From NCBI GenBank assembly GCA_902517365.1, contig CABYCA010000010.1:1-22115 (forward strand): a DNA stretch of 22,115 bases, given 5' to 3'. Positions 1 through 8,890 of this stretch are shown here, one piece after another (position 1 is the stretch's first letter; each line of letters starts with the position of its first letter). A program made the translations under genes and the position numbers. Origin of the DNA: an uncultured Bacteroidota bacterium (lineage in GTDB: Bacteria; Bacteroidota; Bacteroidia; Flavobacteriales; Flavobacteriaceae). The notes under the pieces are model-generated. The model worked only from the letters and a program-made list of their open reading frames with translations. It did not search any database and had not been told where the DNA came from.

Positions 1-379
1 TATTATTGATGTCTTGTGATGTTAATCCAAAGTGAATAAATTCTTTATACTTAGTTACATTAAGAGCATCAAATTTCTGCTTAATAAAATACTCAACTGC
101 TTTTACATCATGATTTGTAATTTTTTCGATCTCTTTTATTTTAGTTGCGTCATCATTTGAAAATTCTAAGTAAATTTTTCTTAATTCATCAAACTTTTTT
201 GATTCAAAGCCTTCTAATTGAGGGATTTCAATTTTACATAGAGAAATAAAGTATTCAATTTCAACTTTAAGTCTGTAAAACATTAATGCTTTTTCACTAA
301 AGTATTTATTCAAAACTTTAGTCTTCTCGAAATATCTTCCATCTATTGGAGAAATTGAATTTAAATTAAATTCACTCAT
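1..379 (-). CDS. purB: Adenylosuccinate lyase, N-terminal part (cut by window edge)
   Basis: Purine biosynthesis enzyme of the fumarase/aspartase superfamily. It releases fumarate from adenylosuccinate and from SAICAR in the cytoplasm. My translation of the complement starts at ATG 379-377 with MSEFNLNSISPIDGRY, the typical PurB N-terminus. It continues to TNHDVKAVEYFIK and FIHFGLTSQDINN, the conserved region in which the TSQD segment contributes to the active site. About 126 residues are present; the family is about 450 residues long, so the remainder, including the SSxMPxKxNP signature loop, lies outside the window. The gene follows the 410-1171 gene on the same strand after a 30-base gap and is probably cotranscribed with it. 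The assignment is firm from motifs; only completeness is unknown. Confidence 0.93.
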   Translation of the reverse strand, partial: MSEFNLNSISPIDGRYFEKTKVLNKYFSEKALMFYRLKVEIEYFISLCKIEIPQLEGFESKKFDELRKIYLEFSNDDATKIKEIEKITNHDVKAVEYFIKQKFDALNVTKYKEFIHFGLTSQDINN

Positions 380-409
380 TGTGTAAAGATAAGGTAACTG
401 AGTAGTATA

Positions 410-1171
410 TTAAAATTCAAGAAGCTTGTATTCATCATAACACTCATTAATGCCTTCCATTATTTGTAAATCATTAGCTTGTTTAATGAAAGTATCAGAA
501 AAATTACAGTTTCTTAAAATTTCATCAATTTCTGCCCTCTCAACTCCTAAAAGTTGAACTAAAACTTCACGATCAAACTTTGTTGATAATAGATTTTTAA
601 TTTCAGTATCTTCTCTCATAAGTCTAAGTTTATCCATTTTAGCAGATTTCCTTTTGAAGAGGTTATTAAGGAAGTCAGCTGGATTAAAAATCGCACCAAT
701 TACTTTAGAGATTCCAGATCGTGATCTTCTACCTGCCTCATAACCAAGATTTGGTAAACCAATAATTCTATATCTTGTTGAAGTATTAACAGGTGCATTC
801 TTAACATCTATTTCTAAGTAACCTGTAAGTTGATATGGTTTAATTATAATTTCTTCAAGTGCAAATGCAAGCTCAGTTAGTTCTATTGTATTATACTCGA
901 ATCGAATTAAATCATTAGTAACCACAATCTTAAGAGGTTTATATCCAATGTATGAAAAATATAATGTATCGTTAAGTTTAGCATTTATTTCAAATTCACC
1001 TTCTTTATTGGTAATTGTACCTTTTACTTTGGTTAAATTTAGTACATGAACATTTTGAAGAATTGCTTCACTTGTTTCACTTTGAACTTTTCCTTTAACA
1101 GTTTGACTCTGTTCTTGTGAGAAACAGATAAAAGAAAATGCAAGAGTAATAAATATTAGTATCTTTTTCAT
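410..1171 (-). CDS. Secreted CarboxypepD_reg-like domain protein
   Basis: A 253-residue exported protein of unknown specific function. Residues 1-18 (MKKILIFITLAFSFICFS) form a Sec signal peptide with cleavage near SQEQ. Residues about 24-104 match the carboxypeptidase-D regulatory-like beta-sandwich common in Bacteroidota: KGKVQSE, a VHVLNLTKVKGTITNKEGEF segment and a LYFSYIGYKPL strand. This domain usually caps TonB-dependent receptors, but no plug or barrel follows here. The remaining ~150 residues contain a basic stretch (RRSRSG, KRKSAKMDKLRLMRED) and no motif I recognise. It lies 30 bases upstream of purB on the same strand and is divergent from priA, with only 42 bases between the two starts. 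A cell-surface or periplasmic location is inferred from the signal peptide; function is not known. Confidence 0.82.
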   Translation of the reverse strand: MKKILIFITLAFSFICFSQEQSQTVKGKVQSETSEAILQNVHVLNLTKVKGTITNKEGEFEINAKLNDTLYFSYIGYKPLKIVVTNDLIRFEYNTIELTELAFALEEIIIKPYQLTGYLEIDVKNAPVNTSTRYRIIGLPNLGYEAGRRSRSGISKVIGAIFNPADFLNNLFKRKSAKMDKLRLMREDTEIKNLLSTKFDREVLVQLLGVERAEIDEILRNCNFSDTFIKQANDLQIMEGINECYDEYKLLEF

Positions 1172-1213
1172 CGGGCTAATTGCTAAATTAGAAAGAATAT
1201 ATTATAATTAACT

Positions 1214-3643
1214 ATGAATTACTATGCAGATGTGATACTTCCTCTTCCTATTCAAGGGACATTTACATATCAACTTTCACTAAAGCAAAGTAAATCATTA
1301 GGAATTGGTCATAGAGTAGCAGTTAGTTTTGGGAAAAGAAAGATTTACACTGGAGTAATTAAAAAAATTCACAACAAAAAACCTGAATTCAGCGAAATAA
1401 AACCTATTGAGTTTTCGTACGATAAGAAACCACTTGTATCTGACCTACAAATTGAATTCTGGAGTTGGATGTCAAAATATTATTTTGCCTCACTTGGTGA
1501 TGTTTTAAAAGCTGCAATTCCCTCAACATTTCTTCTTGAAAGTGATACAGTAATTATTAAAAAAGAGATAGATCATGAAACTCTTAAAAAACTTAGTGAA
1601 GAGGAATTCTTAATATATGACGCTCTTGATTTTAAAAATTTAAAAATTAATGAGGTCTCAGAAATTCTTGATAAAAAAAACACATACTCAGTGATTCAAA
1701 AAATGATTCAAAAAAACCTAATTGAATTAAATTTTGAAATAAATGAGATATATAAGCCAAAACTAGTTAGGGTAATTTACTCAAATAGAGAAACTATTAA
1801 TAAATCAATTGATTTACTTAAGAAATCTCCTAAACAAAAAGAAATACTGATGCAAATTATCAGCTCTACTAAGACTGATGCTTATCTAAAGATTAAAGAC
1901 CTTAAAAAAATAATTAATTTTTCTGAAGCTTCATTAACAGGACTTGAAAAAAAAGGTTTTATATCAATACGAAAAATTAAGATTAACAGGAATGAGGATA
2001 ATAAAAAATACGATCAAAAAATAAATATACTATCAAAAGTACAGCAAGTTGCATTAAATGAAATAAATAATCAATTAAAGAAAAAGGATGTATTAATATT
2101 GGAAGGTGTTACATCATCAGGAAAGACTGAGATTTATATGAAACTTATGGAAAGTTATCTCAATTTTGGGCAGCAAGTCCTTTATCTACTTCCTGAAATA
2201 TCACTAACAACTCAAATTATTCAAAAATTAAAAACAAATTTTGGTGATAAAATATCGGTATTTCACTCAAGGTATTCATTAAACGAGAGAACTGAGGTAT
2301 GGGAGAGTATAAAATCAAATAAGGATTCAAGTAGACTAATTGTAGGTACAAGATCATCAGTTTTTCTCCCATTTAATAAACTTGGATTAGTTATTGTCGA
2401 CGAGGAGCATGAAACTTCATACAAGCAACAAGATCCATCTCCAAGGTATAACGCCCGTGATTCTGCAATTTATCTATCTGTACTAAATAATTCTAAAGTT
2501 ATACTTGGATCAGCTACACCCTCGATTGATTCTTCTTATAATGCTAAGAATGAAAAATATGGTTATGTTAAGTTGAAAGAGAGATTTGGAAATATTGAAA
2601 TGCCTGATATAATTACTCTAGATATGAGAAGTGAAATTAAAAATCAATATAGCTCTATATTTTCTGAAAATCTTGTTCGAGAAGTTCACAGCACTCTAAA
2701 ATTGAATAAACAAGTAATTCTATTTAGAAACAGAAGAGGATATTCTCCACAGTGGATGTGTGACTCATGTGGTAATAATATAATGTGTGACAACTGTGAT
2801 GTAAGCTTAACATATCATTCATCTTCAAATATGCTAAAGTGTCATTATTGTGGGTTTTCATCGAAAGCAGAAATTAGATGTAACTCATGTGGATCTGAAG
2901 CTATGAGTTTTAAGGGTGACGGAACTCAACAGATTGAAGAAATTATTAAAGAACTATTTCCAAATGCAATAAGTAAAAGAATGGATTGGGATACAACAAG
3001 GGGAAAATTTTCATTTGATAAAATAATTAACTCATTCGCAAAACAAGAAATAGATATTCTTATTGGTACACAAATGATTACAAAAGGACTTGATTTTAAA
3101 AATATTGGTTTAGTAGGTGTAATAAATACAGATCACTTCTTGAATTTCCCTGATTTTAGAGCTCATGAGAAAGCCTTTCAGACTTTAACTCAGGTAGCAG
3201 GAAGATCTGGTAGGTCTGGGGATAGAGGTAAAGTTCTGATGCAAACTTATCAACCAGAACACCCCATAATAAAAAATGTTATTGAGAACGACTATGAAAA
3301 GATGTATCAAAACCAATTATTAGAGAGAAAAGACTATAATTATCCTCCCTTTGTTAGACTAATCAGAATAACTATAAAAGATAAGAGTTATGAAAAACTA
3401 AATAGTTCAGGGGATTGGTTAAATAGAGTCATTAGAGACAATTATAAAGGAATAGTTTTAGGACCTGTATACCCTGAAATATCAAGAATTAAAAATAAAT
3501 ATCATAAACAATTTTTAATAAAACTCAGGAATCTAGATGAGTTAAATAGATTTCGAAGTATTTTTAAAAAAATTCAAAAAAGCTTTGATTCAATCTCAAA
3601 ATATAGAAGTGTTAGAATCATTGTAGATGTAGATCCAATATAG
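1214..3643 (+). CDS. priA: Primosomal protein N' (PriA helicase)
   Basis: The 3'-to-5' superfamily 2 helicase that recognises stalled or repaired replication forks and starts replisome reloading. The 809 residues show the full family layout. The N-terminal DNA-binding domain contains a YADVILPLP start. Walker A is GVTSSGKT at residues 298-305 and the Walker B/DEAH-type motif is DEEH at 396-399. Eight cysteines follow (516, 519, 525, 528, 543, 546, 556, 559), spaced as the two zinc sites of PriA. Helicase motifs are GTQMITKGLDF and QVAGRSGR. The C-terminal domain ends normally. Length is slightly above the ~730 of E. coli and usual for Bacteroidota. It is transcribed away from the 410-1171 gene and is followed by a separate promoter for the ribosomal genes. 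No frameshift or missing catalytic residue is seen. Confidence 0.97.
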   Translation: MNYYADVILPLPIQGTFTYQLSLKQSKSLGIGHRVAVSFGKRKIYTGVIKKIHNKKPEFSEIKPIEFSYDKKPLVSDLQIEFWSWMSKYYFASLGDVLKAAIPSTFLLESDTVIIKKEIDHETLKKLSEEEFLIYDALDFKNLKINEVSEILDKKNTYSVIQKMIQKNLIELNFEINEIYKPKLVRVIYSNRETINKSIDLLKKSPKQKEILMQIISSTKTDAYLKIKDLKKIINFSEASLTGLEKKGFISIRKIKINRNEDNKKYDQKINILSKVQQVALNEINNQLKKKDVLILEGVTSSGKTEIYMKLMESYLNFGQQVLYLLPEISLTTQIIQKLKTNFGDKISVFHSRYSLNERTEVWESIKSNKDSSRLIVGTRSSVFLPFNKLGLVIVDEEHETSYKQQDPSPRYNARDSAIYLSVLNNSKVILGSATPSIDSSYNAKNEKYGYVKLKERFGNIEMPDIITLDMRSEIKNQYSSIFSENLVREVHSTLKLNKQVILFRNRRGYSPQWMCDSCGNNIMCDNCDVSLTYHSSSNMLKCHYCGFSSKAEIRCNSCGSEAMSFKGDGTQQIEEIIKELFPNAISKRMDWDTTRGKFSFDKIINSFAKQEIDILIGTQMITKGLDFKNIGLVGVINTDHFLNFPDFRAHEKAFQTLTQVAGRSGRSGDRGKVLMQTYQPEHPIIKNVIENDYEKMYQNQLLERKDYNYPPFVRLIRITIKDKSYEKLNSSGDWLNRVIRDNYKGIVLGPVYPEISRIKNKYHKQFLIKLRNLDELNRFRSIFKKIQKSFDSISKYRSVRIIVDVDPI

Positions 3644-3667
3644 CAATTTGATAACTCTAAAATAAAT

Positions 3668-3698
3668 TTGGCAGATTATATTTAATAACCTAATTTTG
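3668..3698 (+). promoter_or_regulatory. Bacteroidota consensus promoter for rpsF operon
   Basis: TTG at 3668-3670, a 20-base spacer, then TAATTTTG at 3691-3698. This fits the Bacteroidota sigma factor consensus TTG-N17-23-TAnnTTTG exactly. Transcription would start near 3703-3705, leaving a leader of only about a dozen bases before the rpsF ATG at 3716. Confidence 0.7.
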
Positions 3699-3715
3699 CG
3701 GGCTAAGATTTGCAA

Positions 3716-4057
3716 ATGAAAAACTACGAAACTGTATTTATTTTAAATCCAGCTCTCTCTGAAGAGCAAGTTCAAAAGACTGTTGACAAATATGAAAAGT
3801 CGTTAAAGTCTAATGGAGCTAAAATAATAAGTAAAGAAGTATGGGGACTAAAGAAGTTAGCTTATACTATCGAAAACAAGAATAGTGGGTTTTATAATCT
3901 TATAGAATATACAGCACCAGCAGAACTTGTCTCTTCCGTTGAACTGGAGTTTACTAGAGATGAAACAGTAATGAGATATCTTACAGTAACCCTTGATAAA
4001 CATGCGCTAGCTTGGGCTGAAAAAAGAAGAAACAGAAATACAAAAAAAGCTAGTTAA
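3716..4057 (+). CDS. rpsF: 30S ribosomal protein S6
   Basis: Small-subunit ribosomal protein that pairs with S18 on the platform of the 30S subunit. The translation [18 protein letters not shown] is the characteristic S6 start and is followed by [32 protein letters not shown] and a basic tail ([10 protein letters not shown]). Length is 113 residues, normal for the family. I chose ATG 3716 over an in-frame TTG two codons upstream (3710), because family members begin at MxxYE and the TTG is only about a dozen bases from the predicted promoter. The next gene, rpsR, begins two bases after the stop codon, indicating an operon with rpsR, rplI and probably hisS. Confidence 0.96.
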   Translation: MKNYETVFILNPALSEEQVQKTVDKYEKSLKSNGAKIISKEVWGLKKLAYTIENKNSGFYNLIEYTAPAELVSSVELEFTRDETVMRYLTVTLDKHALAWAEKRRNRNTKKAS

Positions 4058-4059
4058 TT

Positions 4060-4356
4060 ATGGCAGGTATTGAGGAACAGTCAAAAATTAAGAACGAAGG
4101 TGAGATAAGATATCTATCACCATTAGATATTAATACATCTAAAGCAAAAAAGTATTGTATGTTTAGAAGATCAGGTATTAAATATGTTGATTACAAGGAC
4201 CCTGACTTTTTAAGTAGATTTATTAATGAACAAGGTAAGATACTACCAAGAAGATTAACAGGTACCTCGCTTAAATATCAAAGAAAAGTAGCTGTAGCTG
4301 TTAAAAGAGCAAGACACCTGGGACTGCTTCCATACGTTGGAGACTTATTAAAATAA
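4060..4356 (+). CDS. rpsR: 30S ribosomal protein S18
   Basis: Small-subunit protein that forms a heterodimer with S6. The conserved core is present: [18 protein letters not shown] (residues about 30-47), then [20 protein letters not shown] and the basic stretch [13 protein letters not shown]. The 98 residues include an N-terminal extension of about 25 residues relative to E. coli S18, usual in Bacteroidota. A single cysteine (CMF) is retained. Two bases separate it from rpsF and two from rplI, so the three are almost certainly cotranscribed and translationally coupled. Confidence 0.97.
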   Translation: MAGIEEQSKIKNEGEIRYLSPLDINTSKAKKYCMFRRSGIKYVDYKDPDFLSRFINEQGKILPRRLTGTSLKYQRKVAVAVKRARHLGLLPYVGDLLK

Positions 4357-4358
4357 AT

Positions 4359-4811
4359 ATGGAGATTATACTCAAAGAAAACGTTGCAAATGTTGGTTTT
4401 AAAGATGAGCTAGTCTCTGTTAAAGCTGGTTATGGAAGAAACTTTCTGATTCCTACTGGTAAGGCTGTTCTTGCCACTGAATCTGCAAAAAAGGTTCTTG
4501 CTGAAAACTTGAAGCAAAAAGCTTTTAAAGAAAAGTCGATAATTGATGCTGCTAAAAAAACTGCAACTAAAATTTCTAAATTAGAACTCAAAATTTCTGT
4601 TAAAGTTGGTCCTGATGGTAAACTATTTGGATCAATCTCAAATGCTGATGTAGCTAAAAGTCTTTTTGATAAAAAGATTGAGGTAGAAAAAGAAAACATT
4701 TCAATTCCTGGTAAATCTATCAAAAGAATTGGAAGCTATCAGGCTACAATAAGACTTCACAGAGAAGTTTCTGCTCAATTAAACTTCGAGCTTCAGCCTG
4801 AAAAGAAATAA
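4359..4811 (+). CDS. rplI: 50S ribosomal protein L9
   Basis: Large-subunit protein near the L1 stalk that affects reading-frame maintenance. The N-terminal rRNA-binding domain is clear: MEIILKENVANVGFKDELVSVKAGYGRNFLIP matches the L9 signature GxxGDxVxVKxGYxRNxLxP in pattern. A long connecting helix rich in K, A and E (residues about 40-75) and a C-terminal domain with GPDGKLFGSISNADV follow. Length is 150 residues, as expected. It is the third ribosomal gene of the operon; hisS begins 42 bases after its stop codon without a convincing promoter or terminator between. Confidence 0.97.
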   Translation: MEIILKENVANVGFKDELVSVKAGYGRNFLIPTGKAVLATESAKKVLAENLKQKAFKEKSIIDAAKKTATKISKLELKISVKVGPDGKLFGSISNADVAKSLFDKKIEVEKENISIPGKSIKRIGSYQATIRLHREVSAQLNFELQPEKK

Positions 4812-4853
4812 TTTCATAACTTTATTACTTACTGATTATCAAATTATTTTTTG

Positions 4854-6227
4854 ATGTCTCAAAAACTTAATACACCAAAGGGTACTCGTGATTTTTCTTC
4901 TTTAGAATTAAAAAAAAGAGAATATTTACTTAATATTTTGAAAAATTGTTTTAAATCTTTCAATTTTCAAGAGATACAAACACCTTCGTTTGAAAACTTA
5001 AATACTCTTACGGGAAAGTATGGAGATGAGGAAGATAATTTAATGTTTAAAATATTGGCTTCAGGTGATAAAATTAAAAAAGCTGATTTAGATGCATTTA
5101 AAGATAATAAACTATCTAAGTTTTCTAATTCATTATCTGACAAAGCTTTAAGATATGATCTTACTGTGCCATTATCTAGGTTCATCTCTCAAAATTTGAA
5201 TAATATTTCATTCCCATTTAAAAGATTTCAAACTCAATTAGTCTGGCGAGCTGAAAGACCTCAAAAAGGTAGGTATAGGGAGTTTCTTCAGTGTGATGTT
5301 GATATTATAGGTGAGTCTAATATTTTAAATGAGTTAGAATGTATTAAAGTCTATGATTCTGTGTTTCAAAAACTAGGAATGCCAAAGGTGGTTCTTAGAA
5401 TCAACAATAGACAAATTTTAGAGGGAGTATCTAAGTTAATGAAATTAGAAAATGTAACTGAGATAGCCTCTATCCTTGATAAGACTGACAAAATAGGAGT
5501 TGATGGAGTGATGAAAGAATTAAAAGATAGAAACTTTTCAGATGATTCTGTAAACCAATTAAAGTTGCTACTTAATATAAAAGGGACTAACGATGAGAAG
5601 ATTAAAAATTTGAGAAGTCTTTTCAGTTCAAATAATATTTCATTAATTGGAGTTGATTTACTCGAGGAAATAATTAAAACATCACAAAAATTCAATTTAA
5701 ATAATATTAATATAAATGTTGATCTATCTTTAGCTAGAGGCCTTAGTTACTATACAGGTACAATCATTGAAGTCTCATCCCCAGTAGAGTTTAATATTGG
5801 ATCAATTGGAGGAGGTGGTAGATATGATGACTTAGTTCAGAAAAACAACCCAAGACTTAGTGGATTTGGAATATCTTTCGGCTTTGATAGAATATTCTTA
5901 ATACTGGAGGAATTAAAATTATTTCCTAGTGAATTAGATTCTTCAAAATCTTTTCTTTTTCTAAATTTTGGACTTGAAAAGCTAGACAGTATTTTACTCT
6001 ATGTAAATCAATTAAGAGAAAAAAATATTACTTGTGAATTATATCCATCTAATTTAAAAATCCAAAAACAATTAGATTACGCAAATCAAAAAGGAATTGA
6101 TTATGTAGTAATTATTGGTAATGAAGAGGTAAAATCTAATATTTTCATATTAAAAGATATGAAGAGTGGAGATCAATCCTCATTTGATATTAGTAATCTT
6201 TTAAATGAAATTGAAAATCTTAGTTGA
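4854..6227 (+). CDS. hisS: Histidyl-tRNA synthetase
   Basis: Class II aminoacyl-tRNA synthetase charging tRNA-His in the cytoplasm. Motifs in the 457-residue protein: TPKGTRDF near the N-terminus (7-14); RYDLTVPLSRF at 100-110; motif 2 with WRAERPQKGRYREF at 131-144; the histidine-binding segment LARGLSYYTG at 293-302; GGGGRYDDLV at 319-328; motif 3 GFGISFGFDRI at 337-347; then an anticodon-binding domain. Start ATG 4854 is preferred to the adjoining in-frame TTG at 4851. A linker insertion with DKIKKADLDAFKDNKLSKFSN before motif RYDLTVP is typical of Bacteroidota enzymes. The last 8 bases overlap the convergent gene at 6220. Confidence 0.96.
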   Translation: MSQKLNTPKGTRDFSSLELKKREYLLNILKNCFKSFNFQEIQTPSFENLNTLTGKYGDEEDNLMFKILASGDKIKKADLDAFKDNKLSKFSNSLSDKALRYDLTVPLSRFISQNLNNISFPFKRFQTQLVWRAERPQKGRYREFLQCDVDIIGESNILNELECIKVYDSVFQKLGMPKVVLRINNRQILEGVSKLMKLENVTEIASILDKTDKIGVDGVMKELKDRNFSDDSVNQLKLLLNIKGTNDEKIKNLRSLFSSNNISLIGVDLLEEIIKTSQKFNLNNININVDLSLARGLSYYTGTIIEVSSPVEFNIGSIGGGGRYDDLVQKNNPRLSGFGISFGFDRIFLILEELKLFPSELDSSKSFLFLNFGLEKLDSILLYVNQLREKNITCELYPSNLKIQKQLDYANQKGIDYVVIIGNEEVKSNIFILKDMKSGDQSSFDISNLLNEIENLS

Positions 6228-7041
6228 AATGGTTATACCATTTCTTAAATGGTCTTTCAATTAAACTAGTAAACTTGGAGTTCTGAATTTCATCTAAATC
6301 TGTATCAACTCCATATATAATTTTGTCTTTATCTAATTCCATATAGGTGCCAAAGAGTCTGTCCCAAATTGAAAAAATATTACCATAATTTGAATCAGTA
6401 TATGGAAGTTCAAAGTGATGATGGACTTTATGCATGTTAGGTGATACAATAATATAACTTAGTAATTTATCAACTTTGTTTGAAATCTGAATGTTTGCAT
6501 GATTAAACTGAGATGCTATCACAGATATAGATTGATACATAAGAACTAGCCCTATAGGTGCCCCAGAAATGAAAATTCCAATAAAAGTAAACACAAATCG
6601 AACAACACTTTCAAAAGGATGGTGTCTATTTGCTGTTGTAGTATCTACTTTATGATCTGTATGATGTACAATATGGATAAACCAAAGTAACTTAACCTTA
6701 TGTTGGACTAGGTGGGGTAGATAAGCACCGATTAAGTCAAGCACTAATAATCCTAATACTATACTAATTATTAACGATGAGTCTACTAGATGAATAATTC
6801 CAAAATTATTTTCATTTGTCCAATCAGCTGCAAAAACTAGAAGAAAAGCAAAGAAAAAATTCACAATTATAGTAGTAAGTGTCAATAAAAAATTTGGAAT
6901 TGAGTGCCTCCACTTCATGTAATCAAGAAATTTAAATGGAGCTATTCCTTCAATTACCCAAAAAAGAGTAATTCCAGATACTATAATTAGGGCCCTATTA
7001 ACAGAAGAAATATTTTCAAATATCAACAATAAATTTTCCAT
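6220..7041 (-). CDS. Fatty acid hydroxylase / sterol desaturase family membrane protein
   Basis: Integral membrane di-iron oxygenase of the sterol desaturase/fatty acid hydroxylase superfamily. Numbering from ATG 7041 (273 residues), the histidine boxes are H110xxxH114 (HLVQH), H123xxHH (HIVHH), NRHHP at 139-143, and H204xxHH (HKVHH). These are the metal ligands of the family. Several hydrophobic helices precede and separate them. The start MENLLLIFENI lies one base after the stop of the upstream M1 peptidase (TAG-T-ATG), suggesting translational coupling; an in-frame ATG at 7065 would add 8 residues and overlap that gene. The substrate cannot be told from sequence; relatives act on fatty acids, carotenoids or hopanoid/sterol-like lipids. 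The 3' end overlaps convergent hisS by 8 bases. Confidence 0.85.
   Translation of the reverse strand: MENLLLIFENISSVNRALIIVSGITLFWVIEGIAPFKFLDYMKWRHSIPNFLLTLTTIIVNFFFAFLLVFAADWTNENNFGIIHLVDSSLIISIVLGLLVLDLIGAYLPHLVQHKVKLLWFIHIVHHTDHKVDTTTANRHHPFESVVRFVFTFIGIFISGAPIGLVLMYQSISVIASQFNHANIQISNKVDKLLSYIIVSPNMHKVHHHFELPYTDSNYGNIFSIWDRLFGTYMELDKDKIIYGVDTDLDEIQNSKFTSLIERPFKKWYNHFN
6226..6244. terminator. Hairpin in the hisS / hydroxylase convergent overlap
   Basis: A perfect 8-bp inverted repeat, GAAATGGT and ACCATTTC with a TAT loop, straddles the convergent stop codons. It lacks a proper T tract on either side, so it is only a weak candidate for a bidirectional terminator or an mRNA 3'-end stabiliser. 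Confidence 0.35.
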
Positions 7042-7042
7042 A

Positions 7043-8863
7043 CTAGTCAAATATAACTTTATCATTTGAATTATCTGTATCTGCTATAAGTTCAGTAGGG
7101 TTTAAATCAATTGATTCAATAGAATCTAGTTCACTTTCTATCTCAAAACTATATTTTTTATATGCCCAAGACCAATCTTTTAATTGTATCCAGCTTTTTG
7201 CATATGAAGGTTGTCTTTTCTCACCTCTCATCAATGAAATAGGTATGTAGTAATACTTTTCGGTTCCATCTTTATGTTTAACAAGCACCTCAAGTGGCAT
7301 AGGCATTAGACCAATTCGCTCAATTGTAACTTTAGATTTACCATTTGTCTGTTCCACCTTATTTATGGCATAGTTAATTGTATTTGTTGTATTTGTCCAA
7401 TCAGTTAAATACCAATTTAAAAGGATGCCAGAAGTTTGCTCCGCAATTCGCCTTAAATCATCTGGCAGCGGATGAGTAAACTTATATGTGTCAAAATAAT
7501 TTTTAATTGTTCTTTTAAAATCGTTATCTCCAATAATATATTTTAACTGACTAAGAAAAACAAAACCTTTGTCATAAGCTGCGTCTTCATATGCTCTGTT
7601 ATACTTAAATCTATTAGCATTTGTTGCCAAGGGCATTTCTTGCCCAGACTTGGCAAGAGAGATATAATCTTTATATGGGCTTCTTGTATAAAATGGATGA
7701 AAGTCTATATTAAAGACATGACTTTCTCCGAGTTCACCAAAGTAAGATGCTGACCCTTCATCCATCCAAGCATGTTTCATCTCATTAGTAGCTAAGACTC
7801 CTTGAAACCATGCGTGTGCTAACTCATGTGAGGTTACACTTACTAGAGGGATGAGATCTTCACCAGAATTAATAAGTGTTAGCATTGAATATTCCATTCC
7901 GCCATCTCCTCCTTGAACCACTGAATATTGTTTGTATGGATAAATCCCTATATTCTCATTAAAGAATTTCATTAGCTCTGCTGTAACTGGTTGAAGAGTC
8001 TTCCAATTGTCAATAATTTTAGGATCATTTTTATAATAAAAATTTAATTTAACACCGTTAGGTCCATCAAATATATCGTGAATATAATCAGGATCAGCAG
8101 CCCATGTAAAGTCATGAACTTTTGGAGCAAGAAAATTCCATATTCTTTTATTACCAGACCTTTTCCCAAGTTTTAAATTTGAAGGATCTCTCTCTTGAAG
8201 ATACCCAGAAGCTGCAACAATAAAATCTTTATCTATTTTTATAGTAACATCAAAATCTCCCCAAACACCATGAAATTCTCTTCCTGTGTATGGAGCAGTA
8301 TTCCATCCTTCATAATCATATTCTGATATTTTTGGATACCATTGAGCCATCGAAAATTTAACTCCCATAGGGGAGTCCCTTCCTGCTCTTCTAATTGTAA
8401 CTGGGACTTGTCCATTAAAATCCATAGTAAAAACAGATGATTCTCCAGGAAGTAATGGATTGGCAAGTGTTACCTCTAAAATAGTATCAGATAAATAAGT
8501 TTCAACTTTTAAATTATCTTGTTTAAGATTAGTAACATTAAGGAAACCTTCCTCTTCAGGTTTTAATTCATTAATATTGACATCAAACCTTTTGTTATTA
8601 TCATCTCCATTTTCCAATCTAACAGCCATATCACTTCCAACCTTAAATGCATTAAAATAAAGATGAAAAAAAATTTTATTTAATGAATCTCTTGAATTGT
8701 TTTTATAAATAATCTCTTGATTTCCCTTATAGGTATTATCCTTTGCTTTAAAATCAACAAAAATTTTGTAATCAGCATTTTGTTGCCAATAATTCTGAGC
8801 TTGAACACCATCAACATGAAACAATTTTAAAATCAGTAAGGTTGATAAAGTTTTTAAATTCAT
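7043..8863 (-). CDS. Secreted M1 family zinc metallopeptidase
   Basis: Gluzincin aminopeptidase-type protein, 606 residues. Residues 1-22 form a signal peptide (cleavage near VQAQ), so it acts in the periplasm or outside. The exopeptidase motif region is GGMEYSM at 321-327, corresponding to GxMEN. The zinc site is H346-E347-L-A-H350 with the third ligand E369 (DEGSA), giving the HExxH-X18-E spacing of family M1. It is shorter than full-length aminopeptidase N (~870) because the C-terminal helical domain is abbreviated, as in other Bacteroidota M1 proteins. It is divergent from the DUF5117-type protease, with a 93-base shared control region, and is followed at one base by the hydroxylase gene. 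A -7 element (TATATTTG) is predicted upstream. Confidence 0.92.
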   Translation of the reverse strand: MNLKTLSTLLILKLFHVDGVQAQNYWQQNADYKIFVDFKAKDNTYKGNQEIIYKNNSRDSLNKIFFHLYFNAFKVGSDMAVRLENGDDNNKRFDVNINELKPEEEGFLNVTNLKQDNLKVETYLSDTILEVTLANPLLPGESSVFTMDFNGQVPVTIRRAGRDSPMGVKFSMAQWYPKISEYDYEGWNTAPYTGREFHGVWGDFDVTIKIDKDFIVAASGYLQERDPSNLKLGKRSGNKRIWNFLAPKVHDFTWAADPDYIHDIFDGPNGVKLNFYYKNDPKIIDNWKTLQPVTAELMKFFNENIGIYPYKQYSVVQGGDGGMEYSMLTLINSGEDLIPLVSVTSHELAHAWFQGVLATNEMKHAWMDEGSASYFGELGESHVFNIDFHPFYTRSPYKDYISLAKSGQEMPLATNANRFKYNRAYEDAAYDKGFVFLSQLKYIIGDNDFKRTIKNYFDTYKFTHPLPDDLRRIAEQTSGILLNWYLTDWTNTTNTINYAINKVEQTNGKSKVTIERIGLMPMPLEVLVKHKDGTEKYYYIPISLMRGEKRQPSYAKSWIQLKDWSWAYKKYSFEIESELDSIESIDLNPTELIADTDNSNDKVIFD

Positions 8864-8882
8864 TGATTAATTTAGTACAAAT

Positions 8883-8890
8883 CAAATATA
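8883..8890 (-). promoter_or_regulatory. -7 element of M1 peptidase gene
   Basis: Read on the minus strand this is TATATTTG, an exact TAnnTTTG match. It lies 20 bases before the ATG at 8863, giving a leader of roughly a dozen bases. No TTG is found at the expected -33 distance, so the promoter is only half supported. The palindrome at 8886-8904 overlaps it. Confidence 0.5.

Noticed and set aside
1176..1191. CTAATT-GCTA-AATTAG inverted repeat between the 410-1171 gene and priA
   Set aside because: Only 6-base arms in a very AT-rich 42-base spacer; not distinguishable from chance.
3710..3715. TTG start for rpsF
   Set aside because: It adds two residues absent from S6 proteins and lies only about a dozen bases from the -7 element; ATG 3716 fits the family.
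3699..3715. S6:S18-binding leader motif upstream of rpsF
   Set aside because: The predicted leader is only about a dozen bases, too short for the known structured RNA motif.
4430..4723. Open frame antisense to rplI, and similar ones antisense to hisS (4967-5185, 5366-5695) and the transporter (14891-15100)
   Set aside because: Each lies opposite a clearly conserved gene, has no recognisable domain, and reflects low stop frequency on the opposite strand.
4851..4853. TTG start for hisS
   Set aside because: Directly followed by ATG, which gives the normal MSQK-TPKGTRDF start.
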